Assembly: GCA_049511415.1 (NCBI GenBank)
Contig: JBEKYC010000027.1
Span: 46,607-110,606 of the forward strand
From: Bog-159 sp049511415
GTDB taxonomy: Bacteria; Acidobacteriota; Terriglobia; Bryobacterales; Bryobacteraceae
Direction: 5' to 3'
Length of the DNA: 64,000 nt
In this document: positions 41,699 through 50,049 of the stretch, one piece after another
Numbering within the stretch: the stretch's first letter is position 1
Layout of the letters: each line of letters begins with the position of its first letter
The notes under the pieces: model-generated
What the model saw: only the letters and a program-made list of their open reading frames with translations
The model's database searches: none
Told to the model about the DNA's origin: nothing
Made by a program: the position numbers and the translations under genes

Positions 41699-43393
41699 CT
41701 ACTTGCCCAGTCGCTTTAGGGCTGCCAGGGCTTGGGCATCGCCCGCATCGGCCGCTTTGCGATACCAGCTCACGGCCTGGACAGCGTCCTTCGGCAAACC
41801 GCCCTGCCCATTCTCATACATGACGCCCAGGTTCCTCATGCTGCCCAAATTTCCGCCATCCGCGGCCTTACGAAACCAGATCACGGCCTGAGCGCCGTCT
41901 TTCGCCAAACCGCCCCCTCCGCTGTAGTACAGGAAGCCAAGTTTGCCCATGCTGCCCGCATCGCCCCCATCGGCCGCCTGGCGATACCAGCTCACGGCCC
42001 GGACAGCGTCCTTCGGCAAACCGCCCTGCCCATTCTCATACATGAGGCCCAGATTCCTCATGCTGACAAAATTTCCGCCATCAGCGGCCTTACGCCACCA
42101 GATCACGGCCTGCGCGCCGTCCTTCGCCAAACCGCCCGTTCCGCTGAAGTACATGGAGCCCAGGTTCATCATGCCGGTCGCATCACCCCCATTCGCCGCT
42201 TTGCGATACCAGCTCACCGCCTGGACATCGTCTTTCGGCAATCCGCCCCGCCCGCTCTGGTACATGGCGCCCAGATTACTCATGCCGGCAGTGTCGCCCC
42301 CATCCGCAGCCTTGCGGAACCAGGCGACGGCCTGGACGTCGTCTTTCGGCAATCCGCCCCGCCCGCCCTCGTACATTGAGCCTAGATTACGCATGCCATT
42401 CGCATCGCCCCCATCCGCCGCCTTGCGATACCAGGCGGCCGCTTGGAAATCATCCTTCGGCAAACCGCCCTTCCCGTTTGTGTACATTTCGCCCAGAAAC
42501 CCCATGCCGGCTGCGTCGCCACCGTCCGCCGCCTTGCGATACCAGGCGGCCGCTTGGACATCGTCTTTCCGCAATCCGCCCCGCCCGTTCTCGTACATGT
42601 CGCCCAGAGCCCTCATGCCGCTCGCATAGCCCCCATCCGCCGCCTTGCGATACCAGCTCACGGCCTGGACTTCGTCTTTCGGCAGACCGCCCCGCCCGTT
42701 CGCATACATGAAGCCCAGGTTATTCATGCCAATCACATCGCCGCCGTCCGCCGCCTTGCGAAACCAGGCGACCGCCTCGGCATCGTCCTTGGGCAATCCG
42801 CCCCGCCCGTTCGCGTACATGATGCCCAAATGCAGCATGCCGCCCGCATTGCCGCGAACGGCTGCCCTGCGATACCAGCTCACGGCTTGGGCGTCGTCTT
42901 TCGGCAAACCGCCGCGGCCGGTCTCGTACGTGACGCCCAGATTCGTCATGCCGGCCGCGTCGCCCCCATCCGCAGCCTTGCGGAACCAGGCGACCGCTTG
43001 GACATCGTCTTTCGGCAGCCCGCCGCGCCCGTTGGCGTACATGTTGCCCAGATTCGTCATGCCCAGCGCATTCCCCTCATCCGCCGCCTTGCGGTACCAT
43101 CTCGCCGCCTGGACGTCGTCTTTCGGCAAACCGCCGGACCCGTTGGCGTACATGGCACCCAAAAAGACGGCGGCTTCCGCATTCCCGGTTTCCGCAGCCT
43201 TGACGAAGAGCGGCAGCGCTTGAGAATATTGCCGAAGCGCGTAGTACTGTTTGGCCCTGATCAGCGGATCATCCGCGCCGGTTCCAACCGCCGGGCTACT
43301 TTTTTGTCCGTTCGATCCCTGGGCGGCAGCGATCGCCGCAGGCAAGAGGGCGATGACCGTTAAGACACCTTTTCCGCAGATGCCAGTCTTCAT
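41699..43393 (-). CDS. Exported Sel1-repeat protein with 13 tandem repeats
   Basis: A 564-residue protein with a signal peptide (MKTGICGKGVLTVIALLPAA...). After a partial first unit (40-71) it holds 13 consecutive 37-residue Sel1 repeats (72-552), each of the pattern GMxNLGxMYxNGxGGLPKDD followed by VQAVxWYRKAADGGD, and a short cap ending KRLGK. Sel1 repeats form alpha-solenoids that bind proteins or peptidoglycan-related ligands (family knowledge). ATG 43393 gives the signal sequence; the longer frame to 43507 does not. Repeats 10-11 and 12-13 are nearly copies of each other, pointing to a recent 222-bp duplication. No clear partner gene. Confidence 0.9.
   Translation of the reverse strand: MKTGICGKGVLTVIALLPAAIAAAQGSNGQKSSPAVGTGADDPLIRAKQYYALRQYSQALPLFVKAAETGNAEAAVFLGAMYANGSGGLPKDDVQAARWYRKAADEGNALGMTNLGNMYANGRGGLPKDDVQAVAWFRKAADGGDAAGMTNLGVTYETGRGGLPKDDAQAVSWYRRAAVRGNAGGMLHLGIMYANGRGGLPKDDAEAVAWFRKAADGGDVIGMNNLGFMYANGRGGLPKDEVQAVSWYRKAADGGYASGMRALGDMYENGRGGLRKDDVQAAAWYRKAADGGDAAGMGFLGEMYTNGKGGLPKDDFQAAAWYRKAADGGDANGMRNLGSMYEGGRGGLPKDDVQAVAWFRKAADGGDTAGMSNLGAMYQSGRGGLPKDDVQAVSWYRKAANGGDATGMMNLGSMYFSGTGGLAKDGAQAVIWWRKAADGGNFVSMRNLGLMYENGQGGLPKDAVRAVSWYRQAADGGDAGSMGKLGFLYYSGGGGLAKDGAQAVIWFRKAADGGNLGSMRNLGVMYENGQGGLPKDAVQAVSWYRKAADAGDAQALAALKRLGK
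41738..43180 (-). repeat. 13 tandem 111-bp coding repeats (Sel1 units)
   Basis: The 37-codon repeat unit is visible at the DNA level as recurring 111-bp blocks. Units 10-11 (41960-42181) and 12-13 (41738-41959) are the most alike. This array is prone to copy-number change by slippage or recombination. Confidence 0.9.
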
Positions 43394-43923
43394 GTGCCAC
43401 ACCATACCACGCCCATGGATGGTGCGTCGATCAGCATTAGTCAAGAAGATTGTTAGCCCCTGATGAACGCAAGTAAGACCTATCGTCTTTATCGGCGCTT
43501 CGCTCACGACATCGTTCTAGCGTTCGCTGGCCACCGATAGTCGATTGATCGGATCACGCGACCGGGGCGGTCTAGTTCTCATTCCTCGCGGCCATCAGAA
43601 AGGCTACAGCAGCAGCGCCGCTGCGTTCAAAGGCCATGATGCTGCCGTGGCGATGGCAAGGCAATGTTTCATAAACGCTAAGTTTTGCAACACCGCCGGA
43701 GAGCCCGTAAACATTGGTCCGCCATGTTGCGAAAGTCGGTTGCGAAAAGAAAAGAGAAACAGGCGGGCGGCCACTAGGACGGCTCTTGACCTTGTTGCGA
43801 AATTCTCTCGCAAAAGTTTCGGGGCCGGTCCGCGGCCGTGGCCGTTCCGATTCAACAAATCCGCTTGGCCGCGTGACACGCGAGCATCGCCATTCCGGCC
43901 AGCTTGGGTGGTAGATGCTTCCT
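43394..43923. other. 530-bp gap without a convincing gene, with two repeat types
   Basis: Between the Sel1 start and the ThuA stop. It contains the single GGCCACCGAT unit at 43529-43538, copy C of the 31-bp repeat (43663-43693), and short GTTGCGAAA direct repeats near 43734, 43740-43755 and 43794. Open frames here run into and oppose the ThuA gene and show no family pattern, so they are not called. Confidence 0.5.
43663..43693 (+). repeat. 31-bp dispersed repeat, copy C
   Basis: Begins AATGTTTCATAAACGC and ends TTTTGCAACAC, matching copies A and B in length, in the GTTTCAtAA left part and the TTGnnnAACAC-like right part. Unlike A and B it has no higA relic next to it. Confidence 0.5.
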
Positions 43924-45360
43924 CTACAGCCGGCCGGCGGACCAGAGGATCGCGCGATGCACCAGTTCCTGGTAATCCGGATTCTGGTGCGCCTCGCGGC
44001 CGTGGCCAAGCTGAATGTATACCACGCGCGATTTGTCGTACGGGCTGATCCACGCCACCGGACCGTCACTCAGCGGACTGGTGGTTTTCAGCAGCACATT
44101 GACCGCCGGCGAGATCCACATGCCGTGGTAGATTTCGTCGCGAAAATGGAGCGGTCCCAGGCCCCGCGTGATGGCATGCTGGCCCACCGGCTCGACGTAC
44201 AAATCCTCGTCATGTTTGTAGGTCGAGGCCGGCTGGCCGTCTTCGGCCTGCAACAGATATTTGCCGCCCACCACGTTTTTCCACCACCACGGCCATGAGT
44301 TGAAATCGGCGATGGCGTGATGCAGGACCACCACGCCGCGTCCGGCTTCCAGGAATGCCCGCAAATTGGCGCGCTTGGCATCGCTGATTTCCGGGACCAT
44401 GTCGTAGAGCACCAGCACGTCCGCGTCGTTGCGGAAATCGTGCGCGTAGGCATCGGGATGGCCAGTGGCGTTCACTTCGAGGTCCGGGCTGTGCAGGAAC
44501 AGCTCGTAGAATTCCGGATCGAACGGGTGTCCGCCGGTGACCAGTTGCACGCGCACCGGATGTGCCGCGCGACGCTCGGGAAAGACCGGCGGGATCGTCA
44601 CCTCGCCGGTGGCTGCCCATTCCGCCCCGCGCACGAAGGTGATGACAAAACCCGCTTCCTGCATGGCCGGAACCTCATGCCCCAGCGCCGTGTAGAACAC
44701 GCGCCCGCGGCCATAGTTCACGGTCACCAGGATGGGCTCGTCCTTGCCGCTGCCGCCGATCGCCGGATCGTCGTACGCGGTGGCGATTGCATGCGCGCCG
44801 GGGAGGAAGCGCATGCCGTGATAAAGCTCGTCCAGCGTCTGGAAGCCGCCATCCAGGCCGCGCAGGATGGGATGCACGGGTTCGGTGAGCTTCACCTGGA
44901 ACATATGCCGCGGCGCATGAAAGGCCGCGGGGGGATTACCGGCCCACGTCCCGCCGACCATCTCGGCCCACTCCAGCCAGGGAGGCTCGGTGCGTCCGGT
45001 CTTCACGTGTCCGGGCGCGAGAATATCCAGGCCACTGAACGCATAACTCGATCCATGCACCACCACCAGACCTTTGCCGGATTTCACGAAATCGGTTACG
45101 GCGCGCTCCGCCACGGCGCCCCAACGCGGGCCCTGGTAATCGACCACCAGCAGGTCGTAGTTCGCCAGCGTGGCCGCGGTGATTCCGGCCGGCTCTTCCT
45201 CCAGGCGCACATCGAAGCGGCCCGAGGCAGTCAGGAGGTCGTGCATGTAAGGGGTGGTCGCGCGCCAGTTGTGGTTGTTCTGTCCGGAGAGAATCAGGGT
45301 GCGGAGCGGCGCAGCTTGCAGCGCGGCGGCCGCCAACGCCAGGGCGAGCAGTTCACGCAT
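43924..45360 (-). CDS. Tandem double-ThuA-domain protein, exported
   Basis: A 478-residue protein with a short signal (MRELLALALAAAALQA). Two ThuA/glutamine-amidotransferase-like domains are fused: the first about 20-240 (LRTLILSGQNNHNW, YDLLVVDYQGPRW, GKGLVVVHGSSYAFSG, GRGRVFYTALGHE) and the second about 250-478 (VLVLYDMVPEISDAKR, GRGVVVLHHAIADFNSWPWWW, DEIYHGMWIS, RVVYIQLGHGREAH). Single ThuA domains of ~240 residues are usual; ThuA acts on 3-keto derivatives of trehalose-type sugars with the Gfo/Idh enzyme ThuB (family knowledge). It is the last gene of a three-gene minus operon and overlaps the upstream isomerase by 8 bp. Confidence 0.88.
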   Translation of the reverse strand: MRELLALALAAAALQAAPLRTLILSGQNNHNWRATTPYMHDLLTASGRFDVRLEEEPAGITAATLANYDLLVVDYQGPRWGAVAERAVTDFVKSGKGLVVVHGSSYAFSGLDILAPGHVKTGRTEPPWLEWAEMVGGTWAGNPPAAFHAPRHMFQVKLTEPVHPILRGLDGGFQTLDELYHGMRFLPGAHAIATAYDDPAIGGSGKDEPILVTVNYGRGRVFYTALGHEVPAMQEAGFVITFVRGAEWAATGEVTIPPVFPERRAAHPVRVQLVTGGHPFDPEFYELFLHSPDLEVNATGHPDAYAHDFRNDADVLVLYDMVPEISDAKRANLRAFLEAGRGVVVLHHAIADFNSWPWWWKNVVGGKYLLQAEDGQPASTYKHDEDLYVEPVGQHAITRGLGPLHFRDEIYHGMWISPAVNVLLKTTSPLSDGPVAWISPYDKSRVVYIQLGHGREAHQNPDYQELVHRAILWSAGRL

Positions 45361-46201
45361 AGGCCGGCGCCTCCACCGTTTGCATGACCGTTTGCAGGTG
45401 CGCCAGGCTGCGCACGGCCTGTTCAGATGTGCCGCACTCGCAACTCAACACGCCACTCCAGCCGGTGTCCCGCAGGATGCCGATCACGCGCGCCCAGTCG
45501 ATCACGCCGTCGCCACAGGCGCATCCCACCGGCGTGCCGGTAACTTTGCCACGCTCCGCCTCCGCATGCGTGAGTGCGATGTCCTTGGCGTGTACGTGCA
45601 CCAGGCGTTCGCGCACCGCCTGCAATCCTGCATATGGATCCTCGCCCGCCAGATACGCATTGCCGGTGTCGTAGTTGATTTTCAGCCACGGCGAATCGAC
45701 CAGGGACGCGATACGGCACAGGCCGGCCGTAGTCCGTGAGATGCTCTGGTGCGGCTCGATGCCGATCTCGACGCCGTAGCGTTCGGCCACCCGCAGTGCG
45801 GCCGTAAGCGTGTAGCGCATCACCGGCCAGATGTCGTCATCCCCGATCCAGGGGGGACGGATGCCTTCGTCGGTATTCACCACCGGCGCGCCGATGGCCG
45901 CCGCGAACCGTATGGCTTTCTGCAGATACGGCACGCTGATTTCGGGCCGCATGAAAGGGCAGTGCGCGCTCAGTCCGGAAGCGCGCACGCCGTAGCTGTC
46001 CAGCAGATCTTTGATTTCGAGCGGCTCGTCGTCGAGCGAAACCGAATGGAAGTAACCGGCTTCGCTTAGCAGCTCGCGGCCATTGTGCACCATGGGTTCC
46101 ACGTAGCGGAAACCGAGTTGCGCCGCGCGCGCCAGTCCCGCCGCGAAGGACTTATCCTCGTGGCGGATGAATTCCATATTCACGCCGATTGCGATCGCCA
46201 T
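45353..46201 (-). CDS. Sugar phosphate isomerase/epimerase (AP-endonuclease-2-fold)
   Basis: A 282-residue TIM-barrel protein of the xylose-isomerase-like family. Metal-ligand candidates: Glu in IGIEPHQS near 145, Asp/Asn in LKINYDTGNAYLAG near 178, HVHAKDI near 203 and Glu in VLSCECG near 260. Members isomerise or epimerise sugars or cyclitols, including 3-keto sugars. It starts one base after the Gfo/Idh stop and overlaps the ThuA start by 8 bp, so the three are one operon. The exact substrate cannot be told. Confidence 0.87.
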   Translation of the reverse strand: MAIAIGVNMEFIRHEDKSFAAGLARAAQLGFRYVEPMVHNGRELLSEAGYFHSVSLDDEPLEIKDLLDSYGVRASGLSAHCPFMRPEISVPYLQKAIRFAAAIGAPVVNTDEGIRPPWIGDDDIWPVMRYTLTAALRVAERYGVEIGIEPHQSISRTTAGLCRIASLVDSPWLKINYDTGNAYLAGEDPYAGLQAVRERLVHVHAKDIALTHAEAERGKVTGTPVGCACGDGVIDWARVIGILRDTGWSGVLSCECGTSEQAVRSLAHLQTVMQTVEAPAYA

Positions 46202-46202
46202 A

Positions 46203-47378
46203 TCAGACCTCCCATTCGCGCTGCCAGAACGCCCGGCCGCCTTGTTTGTAAGCCATGTTCATCAGGTGGCAGGAGAGCGCCGAATAGTGTCCCGAGACCG
46301 CATCCGCGTTGGGCTGCTTGCGGCTGCGCACGCAATCCAGGAAGTTGCCCATGTGGGCCTCCTCGCGGGAAGTACCTCCGGTCACCGGAGGCGCGCCTTT
46401 TTCCGCCGGCGTGAAGCGGTACCCGTCGCGGAAAATCGATAGCCGCCCGTTGGCGCCGTGGAAACAGATATCCACGGACTCCTTGCCGATCATATCGGTG
46501 AGGGTGGCCTCGAAGCTCACCACCAGGTTGTCCGGATACTCCACGACGCCGTTGATGTTATCCGGCGTATCGCGTCCGTCGTTATATAAATAGATGCCGC
46601 CCAGAGCCACGGCCGAACGGCAGCGCGTGAGATCCAGATACCAGTGCACTACGTCGACCAGATGGACAAACAGGCCGCCGGTCTGTCCGCCGGTCGCGAA
46701 ATCCCAATAAGCAAAACGGTTGAAGTAGCGCTTCGGATCCCAGGGAATCTTGGGCAGCCAGCCCAGCGCCGTGTCCCAATCGAGACCCTCGGGCTTCGCC
46801 TCCATACCGGCGGGCGGCTTCTCCAGGTAGCCGGTATTGGCGTTCCAATACGTCCGCACCATGTTGACCTTGCCGATCAATCCGCTGTCGATGAACTTCT
46901 GCTTGGCCTCGATGAAATGCGCCATGGAGCGCTGCTGCACGCCGACTTGTACGATGCGCTTTGTCTCGCGCGCGGCCTCCACCAGGCGCACGCCCTGCAA
47001 TGGCAGCGAGGTCATGGGCTTTTCGACGAAGACGTCTTTGCCGGCGCGGCAGGCATCGCAGGCGATTTGCGAATGCATGTGATCCCAGGTAGCCACGATC
47101 ACGGCGTCGATGTCTTTTTGATCGAGCAGGGCGCGATAATCCCCGTACTGCTTCACCGGCACACCGAGGCGTCCGGCGGTTTCATGACGCCTGACGTCCC
47201 AGGCGTCGCACACGGCCGCCCAGTCGATGCCGCCGTTGGCGTTGGCCATTCTGACGAGATGGTTGCCGCGTCCGCCCGCGCCAATCAGGCCGAGGCGAAT
47301 GCGGCTGTTGGAGCCCAGGGCGCGGGTCGCGGCTGCCGCGCTCATGGCGCCCACCAGGAAATTCCGTCTGGATTGCAT
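46203..47378 (-). CDS. Gfo/Idh/MocA family oxidoreductase with Tat signal
   Basis: A 391-residue NAD(P)-dependent oxidoreductase. An N-terminal twin-arginine signal (QSRRNFLVGAMSAAAA) precedes the Rossmann fold IRLGLIGAGGRGNHLVRMAN, VIVATWDHMHSQIA and the EKPMT motif carrying the catalytic Lys (VFVEKPMTSLP near 108). The C-terminal alpha/beta domain has a GGLFVHLVDVVHWYL His segment near 233. The presence of a Tat signal means it probably folds with its cofactor before export, as known for glucose-fructose oxidoreductase relatives. First gene of the minus operon, divergent from dctA across 122 bp. Confidence 0.92.
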   Translation of the reverse strand: MQSRRNFLVGAMSAAAATRALGSNSRIRLGLIGAGGRGNHLVRMANANGGIDWAAVCDAWDVRRHETAGRLGVPVKQYGDYRALLDQKDIDAVIVATWDHMHSQIACDACRAGKDVFVEKPMTSLPLQGVRLVEAARETKRIVQVGVQQRSMAHFIEAKQKFIDSGLIGKVNMVRTYWNANTGYLEKPPAGMEAKPEGLDWDTALGWLPKIPWDPKRYFNRFAYWDFATGGQTGGLFVHLVDVVHWYLDLTRCRSAVALGGIYLYNDGRDTPDNINGVVEYPDNLVVSFEATLTDMIGKESVDICFHGANGRLSIFRDGYRFTPAEKGAPPVTGGTSREEAHMGNFLDCVRSRKQPNADAVSGHYSALSCHLMNMAYKQGGRAFWQREWEV

Positions 47379-47500
47379 AAATGCTCCTCGCTGCTAACGG
47401 ATATGCAGACTCGTTTCACCGTTATGGTATCAGCCTGCCACAAGTTTTTTGCGTTGATCCATCCGACGCCGGTTTCCTCTGCTACCCTAGGTCTTCGCCA

Positions 47501-48784
47501 TTGCGCTTTCATCGCACACTCTATTTCCGCGTGATTGTGGGCATCCTGTTGGGTATCGTGCTGGGAGTGGTGTCGCCTGCCACGGCCGGAAAGATGGAGC
47601 CGCTGGGCCTGGGCTTCATCAAGCTGATCCGCATGATGATCGGCCCGGTGGTCTTCTTTACGGTGGTTGTAGGCATCGCCAGTATCGGCGATATGCGCAA
47701 GCTGGGGCGCGTCGGGCTAAAGGCGTTGGCGTATTTCGAAGCCGTCACCTCCGCCGCCCTGCTGATCGGGCTGCTGGTGGTGAACGTGATCCAGCCGGGC
47801 GCCGGAATGAATGTGGATGCGAGCAAACTGGACTCCCAAGCCATTCAATCCTACGCCGCGGCGGGCCGGCATCTGAGCACCACCGACTTCCTGATGAACA
47901 TCATCCCCAAGACCTTCATCGGGGCGTTTGCCGACGGCGATATTCTGCAGGTTTTGCTGCTGGCTATTCTGGTGGGCCTGGCACTGGCGGCCTTGAATCA
48001 AGGCAAAGGCTTCATCGCCGGATGCGACAAGCTGGCACACTTGACCTTCGGCGTCATCGGCCTGATCATGCAGGCCGCGCCGCTGGGAGCGTTTGGCGCC
48101 ATGGCTTTCACCGTCGGACACTACGGATTGAAAACGCTGGCGCCCCTCGCCAAGTTGATGGCATGCGTCTACATCACCAGTATTTCGTTCGTCTTTATCG
48201 TCCTGGGATCGATCGCGTTCAGCCAGGGTTTCAGCATTTGGAAGTTCATCAAGTACATCAAGGAAGAACTGCTCATTGTTCTGGGCACGTCTTCTTCCGA
48301 GTCCGTGTTGCCGCGCCTCATGGTGAAACTGGAAGCTTTGGGCTGCGCGAAGTCGGTGGTAGGGCTGGTGATCCCTTCCGGCTATTCCTTCAATCTCGAC
48401 GGCACATCGATTTATTTGACGATCGCCGCCATCTTTGTGGCGCAGGCCACCAACACGCATCTGACTGCCGCGCAGGAGGCCTTCCTGCTTTTGATCCTGA
48501 TGCTCAGTTCCAAGGGCGCCGCGGCTGTCACGGGTGGCGGCTTCATCACACTGGCGGCGACCCTGCAGGCGGTGGGCACGGTGCCCATGGCGGGACTCAC
48601 CCTGCTGCTGGGCGTGGATCGCTTCATGTCGGAAATGCGGGCGCTCACCAATCTGGTGGGCAACGGCGTGGCGACCATCGTGGTCGCGCGTTGGGAACAC
48701 GAACTGGATCGCGAACGCATGGCCCGCGTATTGAATGGCGAGGAACTGGTTGCCGAGGCCGTTCCGTTCGTCGATTCGCTATGA
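47501..48784 (+). CDS. dctA: Dicarboxylate/amino acid:cation symporter
   Basis: A 427-residue secondary transporter of the DAACS family that takes up C4-dicarboxylates or glutamate/aspartate with protons or sodium. Motifs: FIKLIRMMIGPVVFFTVVVG near 38, LGTSSSESVLPRLMVKLE near 262 (the serine-rich hairpin), SGYSFNLDGTSIYLT near 291, SSKGAAAVTGGGFITLAATL near 335 and DRFMSEMRALTNLVGNGVAT near 376. TTG 47501 is inferred as start because the protein begins there in family members and the longer frame is not conserved-looking. It heads a plus-strand run with ppa, an RraA-like gene and uxuA. Confidence 0.93.
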   Translation: MRFHRTLYFRVIVGILLGIVLGVVSPATAGKMEPLGLGFIKLIRMMIGPVVFFTVVVGIASIGDMRKLGRVGLKALAYFEAVTSAALLIGLLVVNVIQPGAGMNVDASKLDSQAIQSYAAAGRHLSTTDFLMNIIPKTFIGAFADGDILQVLLLAILVGLALAALNQGKGFIAGCDKLAHLTFGVIGLIMQAAPLGAFGAMAFTVGHYGLKTLAPLAKLMACVYITSISFVFIVLGSIAFSQGFSIWKFIKYIKEELLIVLGTSSSESVLPRLMVKLEALGCAKSVVGLVIPSGYSFNLDGTSIYLTIAAIFVAQATNTHLTAAQEAFLLLILMLSSKGAAAVTGGGFITLAATLQAVGTVPMAGLTLLLGVDRFMSEMRALTNLVGNGVATIVVARWEHELDRERMARVLNGEELVAEAVPFVDSL

Positions 48785-48791
48785 TGGCAAC

Positions 48792-49361
48792 GTGCCTCAG
48801 AGCTTATACGATGTCGACCCCGGCCCGGAATGTCCCGATATTATTCGGATGATCGTGGAAATACCCAAGAACTCCGGCAACAAGTACGAATACGACAAGG
48901 AGATCGGAGTTTTCCGGTTGGACCGCGCCTTGTACTCGCCCATGCATTATCCCGGTGACTACGGCTTTGTGCCCGGAAGCCTGGCGGAGGATGGAGATCC
49001 GCTGGACGTGCTCGCCTTGGTGGACGAGCCCAGCTACCCCGGCGTATTGATCCTGGTGCGGCCCGTGGGCGTGCTGCATATGGTGGATCAGCAGGAGCCG
49101 GATCAGAAGATTCTGGCCGTGCCCAACCGGAATCCACGCTATGACCAGATCCGCAAGATCGAAGACGTGTTCCCGCACAATCTGCGGGAAATCGAACATT
49201 TCTTCACCATCTATAAGGAGCTGGAAGAAAAGCAGACCCGCATCGAAGGGTGGGAAGGCGTCGAGGCGGCGCGGGAGATCATCGTGACGGCGCGCCACCG
49301 CTACTTGCAGCAACGCGCCGGCATTGAGGCCCCAGCGTATCGCGGTACAATCCGCAATTAG
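48792..49361 (+). CDS. ppa: Inorganic pyrophosphatase (family I)
   Basis: A 189-residue soluble pyrophosphatase that hydrolyses PPi and so drives biosynthetic reactions. Signature: IVEIPKNSGNKYEYDKEIG, YPGDYGFVPG and EDGDPLDVLAL (the metal-binding DxDPxD), then RPVGVLHMVDQQEPDQKILAVP and FFTIYKELEEK. Bases upstream of the family start are open but not conserved-looking; GTG 48792 (8 bp after dctA) gives a normal N-terminus (VPQSLYDVDPGPECP), and ATG 48849 would cut the first strand. The tail after residue 165 is extra relative to E. coli. Being in a sugar-acid run is unusual. Confidence 0.94.
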   Translation: MPQSLYDVDPGPECPDIIRMIVEIPKNSGNKYEYDKEIGVFRLDRALYSPMHYPGDYGFVPGSLAEDGDPLDVLALVDEPSYPGVLILVRPVGVLHMVDQQEPDQKILAVPNRNPRYDQIRKIEDVFPHNLREIEHFFTIYKELEEKQTRIEGWEGVEAAREIIVTARHRYLQQRAGIEAPAYRGTIRN

Positions 49362-49382
49362 CGTTTCCCACCGGATTCAAAT

Positions 49383-50048
49383 ATGACTGGGCCGGCCGAC
49401 GGCGAACTATTTCAAATCGCGCGACGCGAGTTGTTCAGCGCGGTAATCGGCGACGTGATGGACAAGCTGGGCCTGCGCCGCCAGTTCCTGCCCCAGCCAA
49501 TCCAGCCTCTCGCGCGCGAAATGGTTTTAGTCGGCAGAGCGATGCCCGTTTTGGAGGCAGATTGCAGCGAAGACGCGATCGGGCAGCCTTTCGGATTGAT
49601 GCTCGCAGCGCTCGACAGCCTGCAGCCCGATGAAGTGTACGTGTGCACCGGCGCTTCACCGCGTTACGCGCTGTGGGGCGAGCTCATGACCCAGCGTGCC
49701 ATGCATTGCGGCGCCGCCGGAGCTGTCCTGGATGGCTATCACAGGGACACGCGCGGCGTCCTGGCGGCCGGATTCCCGGTCTTCTCGCGGGGCTCCTATG
49801 CGCAGGATCAAGGCCCGCGCGGCAAGGTCCTGGACTACCGGATTCCCATCGAAATGGATGGCGTGCGGATCGCGCCCGGCGACATCCTGTTCGGCGATTC
49901 GGACGGAGTTTGCGTGGTCCCGAAAGCCGCCGAGCGGGAGGTCTTCGTCCGTGCCCTGGAAAAAGCCCGCGCCGAAAAGACCGTCGCGCAAGCCCTGGAT
50001 GAAGGCATGACCGCCTGCGACGCCTTCGCCAAGTACGGAGTTTTGTAA
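49383..50048 (+). CDS. RraA family protein (HMG/CHA aldolase-like)
   Basis: A 221-residue protein of the RraA/DlpA fold. Family marks: an N-terminal FSAVIGDVMDKLG, the substrate-binding GELMTQRAMHCGAAGAVLDG followed by YHRDTRG (the DGxxRD segment), and DILFGDSDGVCVVP. Members include 4-hydroxy-4-methyl-2-oxoglutarate aldolase/oxaloacetate decarboxylase and the RNase E inhibitor RraA. Placement one base before uxuA, in a run with a dicarboxylate transporter, favours a metabolic aldolase or decarboxylase role over RNase regulation (inference). Confidence 0.88.
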   Translation: MTGPADGELFQIARRELFSAVIGDVMDKLGLRRQFLPQPIQPLAREMVLVGRAMPVLEADCSEDAIGQPFGLMLAALDSLQPDEVYVCTGASPRYALWGELMTQRAMHCGAAGAVLDGYHRDTRGVLAAGFPVFSRGSYAQDQGPRGKVLDYRIPIEMDGVRIAPGDILFGDSDGVCVVPKAAEREVFVRALEKARAEKTVAQALDEGMTACDAFAKYGVL

Positions 50049-50049
50049 C

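Noticed and set aside
41738..43180. Regular repeats considered as a CRISPR array
   Set aside because: The 111-bp period is in frame and codes for Sel1 units. There are no conserved 25-40 bp direct repeats separated by unique spacers.
43604..44053. Minus-strand frame of ~149 codons in the repeat-bearing gap, overlapping the ThuA end
   Set aside because: No family pattern, no ribosome site, low-complexity composition, and it overlaps the ThuA gene by over 100 bp on the same strand.
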